NCBI GenBank assembly: GCA_020849295.1
Contig: JADLGN010000005.1
Location: 124,001-188,000 of the forward strand
DNA: 64,000 nucleotides
Direction of reading: 5' to 3'
Origin: Bacteroidia bacterium
GTDB lineage: Bacteria > Bacteroidota > Bacteroidia > NS11-12g > UBA9320
Shown: in pieces, positions 30,622-40,110 of the stretch
Numbering within the stretch: the stretch's first letter is position 1
Layout of the letters: every line of letters starts with the position of its first letter
Notes under the pieces: model-generated
Told to the model about the DNA's origin: nothing
Databases searched by the model: none
What the model saw: the letters and a program-made list of their open reading frames with translations, nothing else
Translations under genes and position numbers: made by a program

Positions 30622-32052
30622 TTAATTTTCAAAATCATCCCAATTTATTTCGTTATTTATTTCTTTAGAGTTTTTAATACCCAATTTTTTTAATTCCTGG
30701 GTTTGTGTAAGTAAATTGCCTTTACCTGTACCTAATTGTTTCATGGCTTCTTCATAAGATTTACCGGCATTATCTATGTTTTTTCCTATTACTTTCAGAT
30801 TTTCTACAAAATTTGCAAATTTATCATACAGCAAACCGCCTCGTTTTGCAATTTCCATTGCATTTTTGTTTTGATAATCTTTTTTCCATAGGTCGGCTAT
30901 CATTCTTATGGCACTTACCAAATGAGTAGGACTTATAAGCAAAATTCTCTTGTTATAGGCATATTGCCATAGGTCTTCATCTTCTTTTACAGCAACAAGA
31001 TATGCAGGCTCTATAGGTATAAACATCATTGTAAAATCGAGACTGCTCACAAGTTCATGATATTTTTTCTGGCTTAGCATATCAATATGGTTACGCAAAG
31101 AGCGGATATGATTTTTCAAATACTGTTTTTGTTGTTCTACATCATCAGCATTTGCAAACTTTTCATACTCTACCAGTGATACTTTTGAGTCTATTATTAC
31201 TTTGCGATTGTCGGGGTAATTCAATATAACATCGGGTCTTTTTGCATTCCCTTCATCATCATTAATACTTTGCTGTACATAATATTCTCTACCTTTTTCA
31301 AGCCCTGATTTTTCTAATATTCTCTCTAATATCATTTCTCCCCAGTCTCCTTGTTTTTTAGTATCGCCTTTTAGTGCTTTTGTAAGATCGCTTGCTTCTT
31401 TGCTTAGCTTTTGGTTAAGTTCCATAAGTTCTTTTACTTTTTCACCTAACGAAAACCTCTCTTTATTTTCTTTTTCGTATGCTTGTTCTACTTTGGTTTT
31501 AAATCCTTCTATTTTTTCAGAAAGAGGTTTTAGTATATTGTCAAGATTGGTTTTATTCAGTTCAGTAAATTTTTGTGATTTATCATCTATTATTGTTTGA
31601 GCAATGTTTTTAAATTCATTTTCGAAAATTTTACGACTATCTTCAATGTCTTTTTTTAGTGTAGCTAATTTTTCTGTCAATGATAAATTTTGAGCTTTTA
31701 TTTCGTGTATTATACCATTCTGAGTTTTTATTTCAATGTTTTTTTGCTCTATCTCTGATTTTTGTTCATTATAAGATTTTTGTAATTTTTCTAATGTTTC
31801 TTCATGATAGCTGTTTCTTGCTTTAAGTGTATTTATTAATTCGTTTGAATTGTTAAGTTTATCTGTCTGTACTACAATTTGGTTTTCTGCCTGAGTAAGC
31901 CTATCTGTTAAATTCTTTGATTTTTCAATTTCTATTGCAAGGTTTCTTTCAAAGTTGCTTATTTTGTTTTTGTTTACTACAAGGTTTATAAGCCAAATAA
32001 TTATACCTCCTATAACTAAACCTATAATTAAAGAAAAAATTTCTAAATTCAT
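30622..32052 (-). CDS. rmuC: DNA recombination protein RmuC
   Basis: N-term TM plus coiled coil, then QGDWGEMILERILEKSGLEKGREYYVQ...RPDVILNYPDNRKVIIDSKVSL...LISPTHLVSAIRMI. Confidence 0.95.
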   Translation of the reverse strand: MNLEIFSLIIGLVIGGIIIWLINLVVNKNKISNFERNLAIEIEKSKNLTDRLTQAENQIVVQTDKLNNSNELINTLKARNSYHEETLEKLQKSYNEQKSEIEQKNIEIKTQNGIIHEIKAQNLSLTEKLATLKKDIEDSRKIFENEFKNIAQTIIDDKSQKFTELNKTNLDNILKPLSEKIEGFKTKVEQAYEKENKERFSLGEKVKELMELNQKLSKEASDLTKALKGDTKKQGDWGEMILERILEKSGLEKGREYYVQQSINDDEGNAKRPDVILNYPDNRKVIIDSKVSLVEYEKFANADDVEQQKQYLKNHIRSLRNHIDMLSQKKYHELVSSLDFTMMFIPIEPAYLVAVKEDEDLWQYAYNKRILLISPTHLVSAIRMIADLWKKDYQNKNAMEIAKRGGLLYDKFANFVENLKVIGKNIDNAGKSYEEAMKQLGTGKGNLLTQTQELKKLGIKNSKEINNEINWDDFEN

Positions 32053-32105
32053 AGTTTGCGAAGTTAGAAAAATATATATTAAATACTGTTTTTAAAGAAT
32101 TGTAT

Positions 32106-33926
32106 TTATGAAATACAATTTACTGTTTCTACCAGATTGTATTCAGAGTTTAACTCTTCAAGTTTATTTTCACAAGTTCTTAAATCATCTATAAAATCTT
32201 TTGAATCTTTAAGTATTTTAAGGTTGCGATAATATTCTATTCCTGATATCAAATTAAGATAAAATGAGGAATAATATTTTTTTAGTTTTGGATTTTTTTC
32301 TGCTTCAAATTTTTCTTTATTGATTTTATTTTTCAAAAAATCAATATATAACTCAAGTTCGTTAATAAACATGTGTTTTCTCCTTTCGTAGTCCAAAATA
32401 TTTTTTCTGCCGTAAATATGGTCAGTCATAGTTTGCAGTGAAACTACTTTATTAAAATAAACTATATTAGGCCCAGGGCAAATAGTTACAGTTTCTTGTT
32501 TTTTTACAAAATCAATTTTATATCTTTTTGAAGCTGCATTACTTAAACCAACACAAAGACACTCTTTATCGAGTACATTGCAAATTTCTTGTTTTAGTAT
32601 TTCAGGTTTAAGATTTTGCTCTTTTAATGCTTGTAATTTAAGTTTTTGATATTTGTGAGATGCTGTACAAATTGGCAATTTGGTAAACTCAGTATTAAAT
32701 TCAAGGTGTTTTTCGGGACAAGGACTCCCTGGTTTATTATTTTCAATTCTTTGGAGTTTTTCTTTATGAGACCCTGTACCTTTCAAATAGTGAAATCCTA
32801 TTCCAAGTGGAGAATTATTGCTTAATTCTATATCATCTTTTTTTGCTTTACACAACAATTCCATTGTATCATTATCAACTGTGGTAGCTTCGGGTACAAG
32901 CAAAAAAGGTGTTCCCCATCCGGTGCCATCTAATTCATAATTACTTCTCAAAAATTCATCCTCGCTGGCTGTCCCAATTCCGCCTTGTGCAGTTATTTTT
33001 AATTCAGGAATTTGATTTATTTGAATACTTGTTTTAGCTTCTGCAGCTGGTTTGTATATTTCAAAAAGTGTATTTATAAGTTCGTTTTTGTTTGTTTTAA
33101 ATTCATCTAATATGGGTCCCATAAGGTATCCATCAGTTGCAAAAGCATGTCCTCCACAGTTTAAGCCAGATTCCATTCTGAATTCGCTTACCCATATTCC
33201 TTTTTTGGCAAGATATTTACCTTGTATTAGTGCAGAGCGATAGTCGCTTACTTTTATGATTATTTTCTTTTCAAATGTTCCGTCAGGTTTTATGTTAAAC
33301 TGAGGGCATTGGTCAAGATAGTTAAATAATCTTGGGTTCATTCCGGCCGAAAATACTATTGATGAATTTGTAAGATTGCTGTTCACATAGCCCCTAAGTG
33401 CTGCTACTGCATCAGATGCTCCAGGTATTGGATTTCCTTCTTTATCGTATTTTTCACGGTCGGTTTTAGTCATTATATTTACATCAATATTGCCGGGCTT
33501 TAGATAATTTCTTATCAAATTTTCAAAATTCAATTTATCTCCAATATTTATTGAATGTAACATATTGTTGTACCAATCTTTCAATTGATTGTTTTCCGGC
33601 AGCATTTCCAAATATTTAACTATTTCAGAACCTTTTTCGAATGCAGAATTTTTTAATTTATCAAATTTTTGGTGTACAATTTTATTTATCAAATTCAGAT
33701 AATCTGTAACTCTCTTTGCTCTGTAATCTTCTTCCTTATCTGTTATTGGTATATATTTTTCGTTTATCTGATTGTAATAATAATTACGCATCATTTCCAA
33801 TAGTTTATCTTCAATAATTGAAACTACAGAAGAAATACCCAAATGAGCTACTTTTACAGGGCTATCTACTGTAAATGCCAATCCCATTACCGGAATGTGA
33901 AATGTATGTAAACTTATATTGTTCAT
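32106..33926 (-). CDS. Uncharacterised Cys-rich protein, possible divergent NMO/FabK-like FMN TIM barrel
   Basis: 606 aa, no signal peptide. HLGISSVVSIIED, SGLNCGGHAFATDG, ITAQGGIGTASEDE, GTGWGTPFLLVPEATTVDND resemble NMO/FabK landmarks. C-term CPEKHLEF, PICTASHKYQ, KECLCVGLSNAASK, CPGPNI. Confidence 0.5.
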   Translation of the reverse strand: MNNISLHTFHIPVMGLAFTVDSPVKVAHLGISSVVSIIEDKLLEMMRNYYYNQINEKYIPITDKEEDYRAKRVTDYLNLINKIVHQKFDKLKNSAFEKGSEIVKYLEMLPENNQLKDWYNNMLHSINIGDKLNFENLIRNYLKPGNIDVNIMTKTDREKYDKEGNPIPGASDAVAALRGYVNSNLTNSSIVFSAGMNPRLFNYLDQCPQFNIKPDGTFEKKIIIKVSDYRSALIQGKYLAKKGIWVSEFRMESGLNCGGHAFATDGYLMGPILDEFKTNKNELINTLFEIYKPAAEAKTSIQINQIPELKITAQGGIGTASEDEFLRSNYELDGTGWGTPFLLVPEATTVDNDTMELLCKAKKDDIELSNNSPLGIGFHYLKGTGSHKEKLQRIENNKPGSPCPEKHLEFNTEFTKLPICTASHKYQKLKLQALKEQNLKPEILKQEICNVLDKECLCVGLSNAASKRYKIDFVKKQETVTICPGPNIVYFNKVVSLQTMTDHIYGRKNILDYERRKHMFINELELYIDFLKNKINKEKFEAEKNPKLKKYYSSFYLNLISGIEYYRNLKILKDSKDFIDDLRTCENKLEELNSEYNLVETVNCIS

Positions 33927-34039
33927 TTAATATAATGAATTAACTGTTTTTATTGTTTTTTGTTCTCAAATATTAAATTAATTTTTAAAAACAAACTGCA
34001 AAGTTACAAATAAAATATCGTGTTATTTTTTTTATTTTT

Positions 34040-35674
34040 CTAATTGATTTTTCCAACTATAGGCATTTGTCTGCCAATACCAAAAGCTTTGTCAGAAACT
34101 CTAAGGATAGGTGGCACCTGAAATCTTTTGAATTCATTATTATCAACCAATTTAATAATTTTTCTTACTGTTTCAGAGTTATAACCTTTTTTAATTATAT
34201 TTTCAGTTCCCATTTGTTTTTCAATATATAAATACAAAATTTCATCAAGCAACTTGTAGTCAGGCAAATTATCAGAGTCTTTTTGACCTGGTCTTAGTTC
34301 TGCACTTGGAGCTTTTCTAATAATATTTGTAGGAATAATGATTGAATTTCGGTTAATAAATTCAGCAATTTTGTAAACCTGTGTTTTATATACATCGCCA
34401 AGTACCGAAATTGCTCCGCACATATCTCCATAAAGGGTACCATAACCTACTGCTGCTTCACTTTTGTTTGTAGTATTTAATAATATATGCCCAAACTTAT
34501 TACTCACTGCCATTAGCAATACACCTCTTGCTCTAGCTTGCAAATTTTCTTCTGCAACATTTGGTTTTGTTTTATTAAAAAGTTCTTTTAGTTTTTCTTC
34601 AAAAACATTTACAATATCTTCAATTTCAATTTTTGCAAAATGTAAATCTAAGTTTTTGCATAATTCTATTGAGTCTTCAACTGAGTGCAATGATGATATT
34701 GCAGAAGGCATTAATATAGGTAACACATTGTTTTTACCGAGAACTTCTACAGCAAGTACTGCAACTAAAGCAGAATCAATCCCACCCGACAAACCTAAAA
34801 CAGCTTTTTTAAAACCAGATTTTTCAAAAAAATCTTTAATACCAATTTTTAATGCTTCATATATCAATGATATGTCGTCATTTAAATATATTGCAGTACT
34901 TTCAGTTTTTTGTTCTAAGTTTTCTATATCTACAATTGCTATTTCTTCTTTGAAATATGCAAGTTGCTTAATAATTTCTCCATTTCTGTTCATATACATT
35001 GAGCCTCCATCAAAAATTATATCGGTATTAGCTCCAACTTGATTTATATAAAGCAATGGCGTTTTATATTTTTTAGCATTTTCTTGTATAAGGAGAGTTC
35101 GTTCTTCAACATGGTTGTAGCTGAACGGCGAGCCTGAAATATTAATTATAAAATCAGGCTTAAGTTTTGACAACTGTTCCATTGGGCTTGTTTTGTATAG
35201 TTTAGGCGGTTTTATATCCCACAAATCTTCGCAAATGGTAACTGCTATTTTATATTTTCCAATATGTGCTAAATTGTAGCTTGTACAAGGTTCAAAGTAT
35301 CGATATTCATCAAAAATATTGTATGTTGGCAGTAAGGTTTTATTAAATATATCAATAATTTTATGGTTTTGTATCAGTACTGCAGAATTATATAGTTTCT
35401 TGCCGTTTTCTGTATTGTTAATAGTGGGACATCCTATAATTATAGCTGTATTTCCACAGTTTGCTACAAGTTTGTTTAATGTATCTATGCACTTACTTAC
35501 AAAATGGGGATAATCCAGCAAATCCTGAGGTGGATATCCACAAATGGCAAGCTCTGAAAAAACTGTTAACTCTGCACCTTTAGCAACTGCTTCACTGTAA
35601 GCTTTGGATATTTTATTATAGTTTGCTTCAATATCACCAACTTTATAATTTAATTGGCAAAGGGCTATTTTCAT
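34040..35674 (-). CDS. nadE: NAD+ synthase, glutamine-hydrolysing
   Basis: N-term nitrilase domain (ELAICGYPPQDLL, CEDLW), C-term synthetase (GLSGGIDSALVAVLA, GTLYGDMCGAISVLGDVYKTQVY). Confidence 0.97.
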   Translation of the reverse strand: MKIALCQLNYKVGDIEANYNKISKAYSEAVAKGAELTVFSELAICGYPPQDLLDYPHFVSKCIDTLNKLVANCGNTAIIIGCPTINNTENGKKLYNSAVLIQNHKIIDIFNKTLLPTYNIFDEYRYFEPCTSYNLAHIGKYKIAVTICEDLWDIKPPKLYKTSPMEQLSKLKPDFIINISGSPFSYNHVEERTLLIQENAKKYKTPLLYINQVGANTDIIFDGGSMYMNRNGEIIKQLAYFKEEIAIVDIENLEQKTESTAIYLNDDISLIYEALKIGIKDFFEKSGFKKAVLGLSGGIDSALVAVLAVEVLGKNNVLPILMPSAISSLHSVEDSIELCKNLDLHFAKIEIEDIVNVFEEKLKELFNKTKPNVAEENLQARARGVLLMAVSNKFGHILLNTTNKSEAAVGYGTLYGDMCGAISVLGDVYKTQVYKIAEFINRNSIIIPTNIIRKAPSAELRPGQKDSDNLPDYKLLDEILYLYIEKQMGTENIIKKGYNSETVRKIIKLVDNNEFKRFQVPPILRVSDKAFGIGRQMPIVGKIN

Positions 35675-36427
35675 TTAAAAAAATATGCCTGCTGAAAGAG
35701 AGATGTTTTTACTAAAAACTGTTGTACTGTTTGATTTAAAAATATCGTTAAATCCATTTTCAAATCTAAGCCCCATCATCAGAGAAGTATTTCCGCTAAG
35801 TTTTAATTCTGCGCCTCCTCCAATTATAAGTGGTAATACAATAAAACTAATATCATCTTCAAAATTATCAAACTGAAATTGGTCTTCAGCACCTTCGTTT
35901 GTTTTAATTTTTTTAATATCATCTTCAGCCCAAGGTAGGTTATTTCCTTTTATTCTTGCTTTTGCTGAAAATAAAAATGCCGGAGCAAAACCAAATTGTG
36001 CAAAATATTTCATTTTGCCTATTTCTTTTGTTTTAAATTTAATACTTATAGGTACTTGAATATATTTGTTTGTGTATTCGTAGCTTATGTCTTTGTATTT
36101 TTTTGTAATAGTATCTCCAGATTTTTTGTACTCAGGATAATCGTCTTTATAGGTTACTTTTCCATTTAATGAACTTACAAGAATTTCGGTACTCAAAAAA
36201 TAATTTTGTAAAAACATCAAATCTCCCATTATACCATACGAAAACCCTAATTTCATACCTCCTTTTGTAAGGTTTTTACTATCGGGTTTGAACCACGAAA
36301 AATTTGAATTTGCTTTGAGTCCGAATGAAAATTTTGAAGAACCATCTTTTTTAGGACTTTCTTGTGAATACGAATATTTAGAAATTATTATAACTGCTAA
36401 AATCAATACAATATTTTTTTTTCTCAT
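35675..36427 (-). CDS. PorT-like outer membrane beta-barrel protein
   Basis: Signal peptide; GLKANSNFSWFKPD...KLGFSYGIMGDLMFLQNYFLSTEI barrel pattern with terminal aromatic residue. Abuts nadE. Confidence 0.75.
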   Translation of the reverse strand: MRKKNIVLILAVIIISKYSYSQESPKKDGSSKFSFGLKANSNFSWFKPDSKNLTKGGMKLGFSYGIMGDLMFLQNYFLSTEILVSSLNGKVTYKDDYPEYKKSGDTITKKYKDISYEYTNKYIQVPISIKFKTKEIGKMKYFAQFGFAPAFLFSAKARIKGNNLPWAEDDIKKIKTNEGAEDQFQFDNFEDDISFIVLPLIIGGGAELKLSGNTSLMMGLRFENGFNDIFKSNSTTVFSKNISLSAGIFF

Positions 36428-36490
36428 TAGTTAATAAATTTAAATTTTAAATAATTTTTGCTGTTTACTTTTGTACTTTATACCACAAAA

Positions 36491-37540
36491 ATGATAAAAA
36501 AAATTGTATTTGTATTATTTATTTCAATTTTTATTAATTCATGTAAGAACGATGTGAATGAGGAAAAAAATAAAGAAGAAATAGATAATATAAATTTAAC
36601 ATTAGAAATAAAACGATTTGAAATTGATTTGTTCAATGCAAAATCTACTGAAGAAGTACTAAATCTAAAAAACAAATATCCTGAATTTTATCCTGTTTAT
36701 GTATATCAAATAATGCAAGGCATAAGCGGTGATTATAGAACAAGCGAAACTGAGTCGGCCCGCAATTTGCTGAACAATTTTATAACTGTCGCTGATTTTG
36801 GTTTGTGGCTAAAACACAGAACTGATTCTGTTTTCCCAAATCTAAAGGATTTTGAAAAAGAACTTACACAAGCAATGAAAAGATTAAAGTTTTATTTTGC
36901 AAAAGATACAATTCCGCAATTTATAACTTTCTTATCGCCTCTTGTTGTAAATTTTCCATTTGTAGAAGGAACACACCAAATAGGTATAGGTTTAGACATG
37001 TATCTTGGGAGTGACTTTAAGCCTTATCATTCATACAATCTTGCTGATCAATTTCCTAATTATAGAATTAGAAAAATGAGGAAAGATTATCTTTTGAGAG
37101 ATTTGATTACTGCAATAGTTGTAAATAAAACAGACAAAGAAAAGCCAGGTTCGCGACTTATAGATGACATGATTACCGAAGGTAAAATACTGTATATTAC
37201 AAATGCCCTGATACCTAACACGCCAGACTCAATAAAACTCGGATATACACCTGAACAAACAAAATGGGCTGAAAAATACGAAAGCGATATATGGGCAAAA
37301 ATGGTAGATTCAAAATGCTTGTACTCTACCAAACAAGAGGAAATACGCAATTATATTAATGATGGTCCTTTTACAACTGCTGATGGTTTTGGAAATGGAA
37401 CTGCTCCGAGAATTGGGGCTTATATTGGTTGGAGAATTATAAATAATTACATGAAAAAATATCCTAAAACTTCTCTTGAGCAACTTATTTCACTTGACGA
37501 TGCTGATGAAATACTTATTAAATCAAAATACAAACCTTAG
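36491..37540 (+). CDS. gldB: GldB-like gliding motility lipoprotein
   Basis: Lipoprotein signal MIKKIVFVLFISIFINSCKND; IKRFEIDLFNAK, KRLKFYFAKDTIPQFITFLS, GIGLDMYLGSDFKPY, IGAYIGWRIINNYMKK match GldB-type features; lies beside nadE. Confidence 0.8.
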   Translation: MIKKIVFVLFISIFINSCKNDVNEEKNKEEIDNINLTLEIKRFEIDLFNAKSTEEVLNLKNKYPEFYPVYVYQIMQGISGDYRTSETESARNLLNNFITVADFGLWLKHRTDSVFPNLKDFEKELTQAMKRLKFYFAKDTIPQFITFLSPLVVNFPFVEGTHQIGIGLDMYLGSDFKPYHSYNLADQFPNYRIRKMRKDYLLRDLITAIVVNKTDKEKPGSRLIDDMITEGKILYITNALIPNTPDSIKLGYTPEQTKWAEKYESDIWAKMVDSKCLYSTKQEEIRNYINDGPFTTADGFGNGTAPRIGAYIGWRIINNYMKKYPKTSLEQLISLDDADEILIKSKYKP

Positions 37541-37573
37541 TAATATCAATGTGAAATTTCAATTTTTAAATTA

Positions 37574-38167
37574 TTACTTTTCAAAATTTTCATTGTAAAT
37601 CTTTTTAAACTCTTCTGATTCTTTAATAAGTTTTGCTACCAACGGGTCAAAATACTTGCTTAGCCTTTGATAATCGGGTTCAAATTTAAAAATATTATTT
37701 CCCAAAACTTCGGCATTCATCAAATTATCGTTTACATTATAAGTTTCTTTATCAATGGCAATTTTAAATTCATACCCTTTAATTTTTTCATCAATCAATG
37801 AGTTTTTAAGGTCAGACAGTTGTTTTTCGTTTAATTTTATTTTTGCTCTTATCAAATCATAGTTTTCTAAAAATTTTTTATATGACTTATGTATTGCATT
37901 GTATTTAATAAAGTTTGATTCAAACTCAAGCACAGAAGTATCGTACTTAAAATTGCTTAATACAGCTATTTGAGCTTTCATTTCAATTCGTCTTTGATTT
38001 ATGGTAATCAAATCAATATTTATATAATTTTCGGCTAATTTATTTTTGCTGATTAACGAATCAATCATGTCAGTTTCTACTTTATATTTGTTTTTACACG
38101 AATAGTTTAAGGTGATAATAAAAATAAAACTCAATATCGGAAATAACAGTTTTTTTAGTAATGCCAT
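37574..38167 (-). CDS. Hypothetical lipoprotein with coiled coil
   Basis: Start moved to MALLKKLLFPILSFIFIITLNYSCKN to give a lipobox and avoid overlap with the divergent gene. Confidence 0.55.
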   Translation of the reverse strand: MALLKKLLFPILSFIFIITLNYSCKNKYKVETDMIDSLISKNKLAENYINIDLITINQRRIEMKAQIAVLSNFKYDTSVLEFESNFIKYNAIHKSYKKFLENYDLIRAKIKLNEKQLSDLKNSLIDEKIKGYEFKIAIDKETYNVNDNLMNAEVLGNNIFKFEPDYQRLSKYFDPLVAKLIKESEEFKKIYNENFEK

Positions 38168-38202
38168 ATTTGTATTATAATTGCCTAACGTAATATTTTT
38201 TT

Positions 38203-39462
38203 GTGAGTTCAAAAATAGATAATTTCAGGCATTGGTTATTTTTAAAAGAAATTTTTAAAATATCAATTACTTCATTTGGAGGTCCTGAGGTTCATTTAGC
38301 ATTGTTCAGCAAACGTCTTGTGAATGATAAAAAATTTTTTTCTCAATCTGATTTACTTGAAACTTATTCTGTTTGCCAGTTGTTGCCAGGTCCATCTTCA
38401 ACTCAAACAATTACTACACTCGGTTATAGATTTGGTGGGCCAAAACTTGGTTTTTTAACCTTATTGGTATGGATTTTACCTTCATTTTTAATACTTACAT
38501 TACTTTCTTTTTTATATCTCAGTTTACCTTCAGGAGCATTGCATACACTTAGGTACATTCAGCACATGGCAGTTTCGTATATTATTGCAGCTTCAATAAG
38601 AATGTTAAAACCACTTTTTAAAGATAAAACATCAATTTTGCTTGCATTTTTTGCATTTTTTATTTGTGCTTTATTGCGTCATCCTCTAGAAAGTTATATA
38701 AAAACCCCTTGGATGTTTCCTATTGTATTGCTTACCGGAGCTGCTATTTCATACTTTATAAACAGAAATTCAGAATTTCATAAAGAAAAAAAACTTGTAT
38801 TCAATTGGATATATCTTATTGTTTTTGTAGTTCTTTTTATTTCATCAGCATTGATTGGTAAATTAACCCATAACATATTTGCTGTTTTATTCGAAAATAA
38901 TTTCAGATTTGGCAGTATAGTTTTTGGTGGAGGCAATGCATTATACCCAATGATTTTTGAGCAGTTTGTAAAATTTAAGAAAGTTATTACATATAATGAA
39001 TTTATAACAGGAGTTGGCTTAGTGCAGGCTACACCGGGTCCTATTTTTTCAGTTTCAACATTTATTACCGGTTTGGCATTATCAAATTATGGAGTATGGG
39101 GTCAAATTGCAGGATGTATAATTGGAACTGTTGCTATTTTTCTACCAGGTAGTTTATTAGCGTTTTGGCTATTCCCTGTATGGAAAAGTATTAAAAAATT
39201 CAGGTTTTTTCAGCGTTCGTTTAATGGTATTATTGCTACATCAACTGGATTAGTTGCTGCATCAGCGTATTTGCTTTTTTTACCTCTCGGTTTGAATTGG
39301 CAAACACCAAACAATTTTTTTTATACAAATATTGTTTATCAAAACCCTGTAAATTGGTTAAATGTGGTAATAATTTGCGTAATTTGTATTTTAATGTTTA
39401 AAACCAAAATCAGTTCGCCTCTTTGGGTACTAATGGCAATTTTAGCAGGAATAATTATATGA
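38203..39462 (+). CDS. chrA: Chromate transporter, two-domain CHR family
   Basis: ITSFGGPEVHLALF...SVCQLLPGPSSTQ and the repeat half VFGGGNALYPMIFEQF...GVGLVQATPGPIFSVSTFITG. GTG start. Confidence 0.9.
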   Translation: MSSKIDNFRHWLFLKEIFKISITSFGGPEVHLALFSKRLVNDKKFFSQSDLLETYSVCQLLPGPSSTQTITTLGYRFGGPKLGFLTLLVWILPSFLILTLLSFLYLSLPSGALHTLRYIQHMAVSYIIAASIRMLKPLFKDKTSILLAFFAFFICALLRHPLESYIKTPWMFPIVLLTGAAISYFINRNSEFHKEKKLVFNWIYLIVFVVLFISSALIGKLTHNIFAVLFENNFRFGSIVFGGGNALYPMIFEQFVKFKKVITYNEFITGVGLVQATPGPIFSVSTFITGLALSNYGVWGQIAGCIIGTVAIFLPGSLLAFWLFPVWKSIKKFRFFQRSFNGIIATSTGLVAASAYLLFLPLGLNWQTPNNFFYTNIVYQNPVNWLNVVIICVICILMFKTKISSPLWVLMAILAGIII

Positions 39463-40109
39463 GATTTATAAAAAACAAGTACAATAGGTTTTTACTATTA
39501 TTTTTAATTTTACTGTCTTTTAATTTTACAAATGCACAGAACGACAAAAAAGAAGAAGAATTTATACAGTTTACAGGAATTGTATTAAGCTCTGATAGCC
39601 TTCAGCCACTTTCATTTACAGTAATATCAATACCTGGCACAAGACGCGGTACAATTGCAGACTACAATGGATATTTCACAATTGTAGCTAAAAAAGGTGA
39701 AAAACTTGTGTTTGAGCTTTTAGGATATAAAAAATCGGAATTTATACTTTCTGACACTTTTAAAGGCTACAAATATTCAGTAATAAAGCTATTGTCGCCA
39801 GATACAATATACCTCGATGAAGTAGTAATTAGCCCACTCCCCGACCGCAACCTTTTTGATCAATATTTTGTTAAATCTGATATACCTGATACTGAACTTG
39901 AAATAGCTCGTGAAAACCTCGAAAGACAAGCACTAAGAGATGAAATTCTTTCGATGGATGGTAAAGAAAATCAAAACTATTATATGCAACAGCAAGTTCA
40001 AAAATTTTATTATGCAGGTCAATTACAGCCAATGAATATTCTTAGCCCTATTGCTTGGAGCGAATTTGTTAGAGCATGGAAAAGGGGTGATTTTAAAAGA
40101 AAAAAATAA
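39459..40109 (+). CDS. Carboxypeptidase-like regulatory domain protein
   Basis: ATG overlaps the chrA stop (ATGA). Signal peptide, then FTGIVLSSDSLQPLSFTVISIPGTRRGTIADYNGYFTIVAKKGEKLVFELLGYK. Confidence 0.85.
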   Translation: MRFIKNKYNRFLLLFLILLSFNFTNAQNDKKEEEFIQFTGIVLSSDSLQPLSFTVISIPGTRRGTIADYNGYFTIVAKKGEKLVFELLGYKKSEFILSDTFKGYKYSVIKLLSPDTIYLDEVVISPLPDRNLFDQYFVKSDIPDTELEIARENLERQALRDEILSMDGKENQNYYMQQQVQKFYYAGQLQPMNILSPIAWSEFVRAWKRGDFKRKK

Positions 40110-40110
40110 A

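Noticed and set aside
30622-32052. RmuC as a marker of a mobile or defence island
   Set aside because: RmuC is a common chromosomal gene and no integrase, transposase or tRNA boundary is visible nearby.
34464-35042. 192-aa plus-strand ORF
   Set aside because: Fully antisense to nadE, low-complexity Ser/Phe/Leu composition typical of antisense translation, no recognisable domain.
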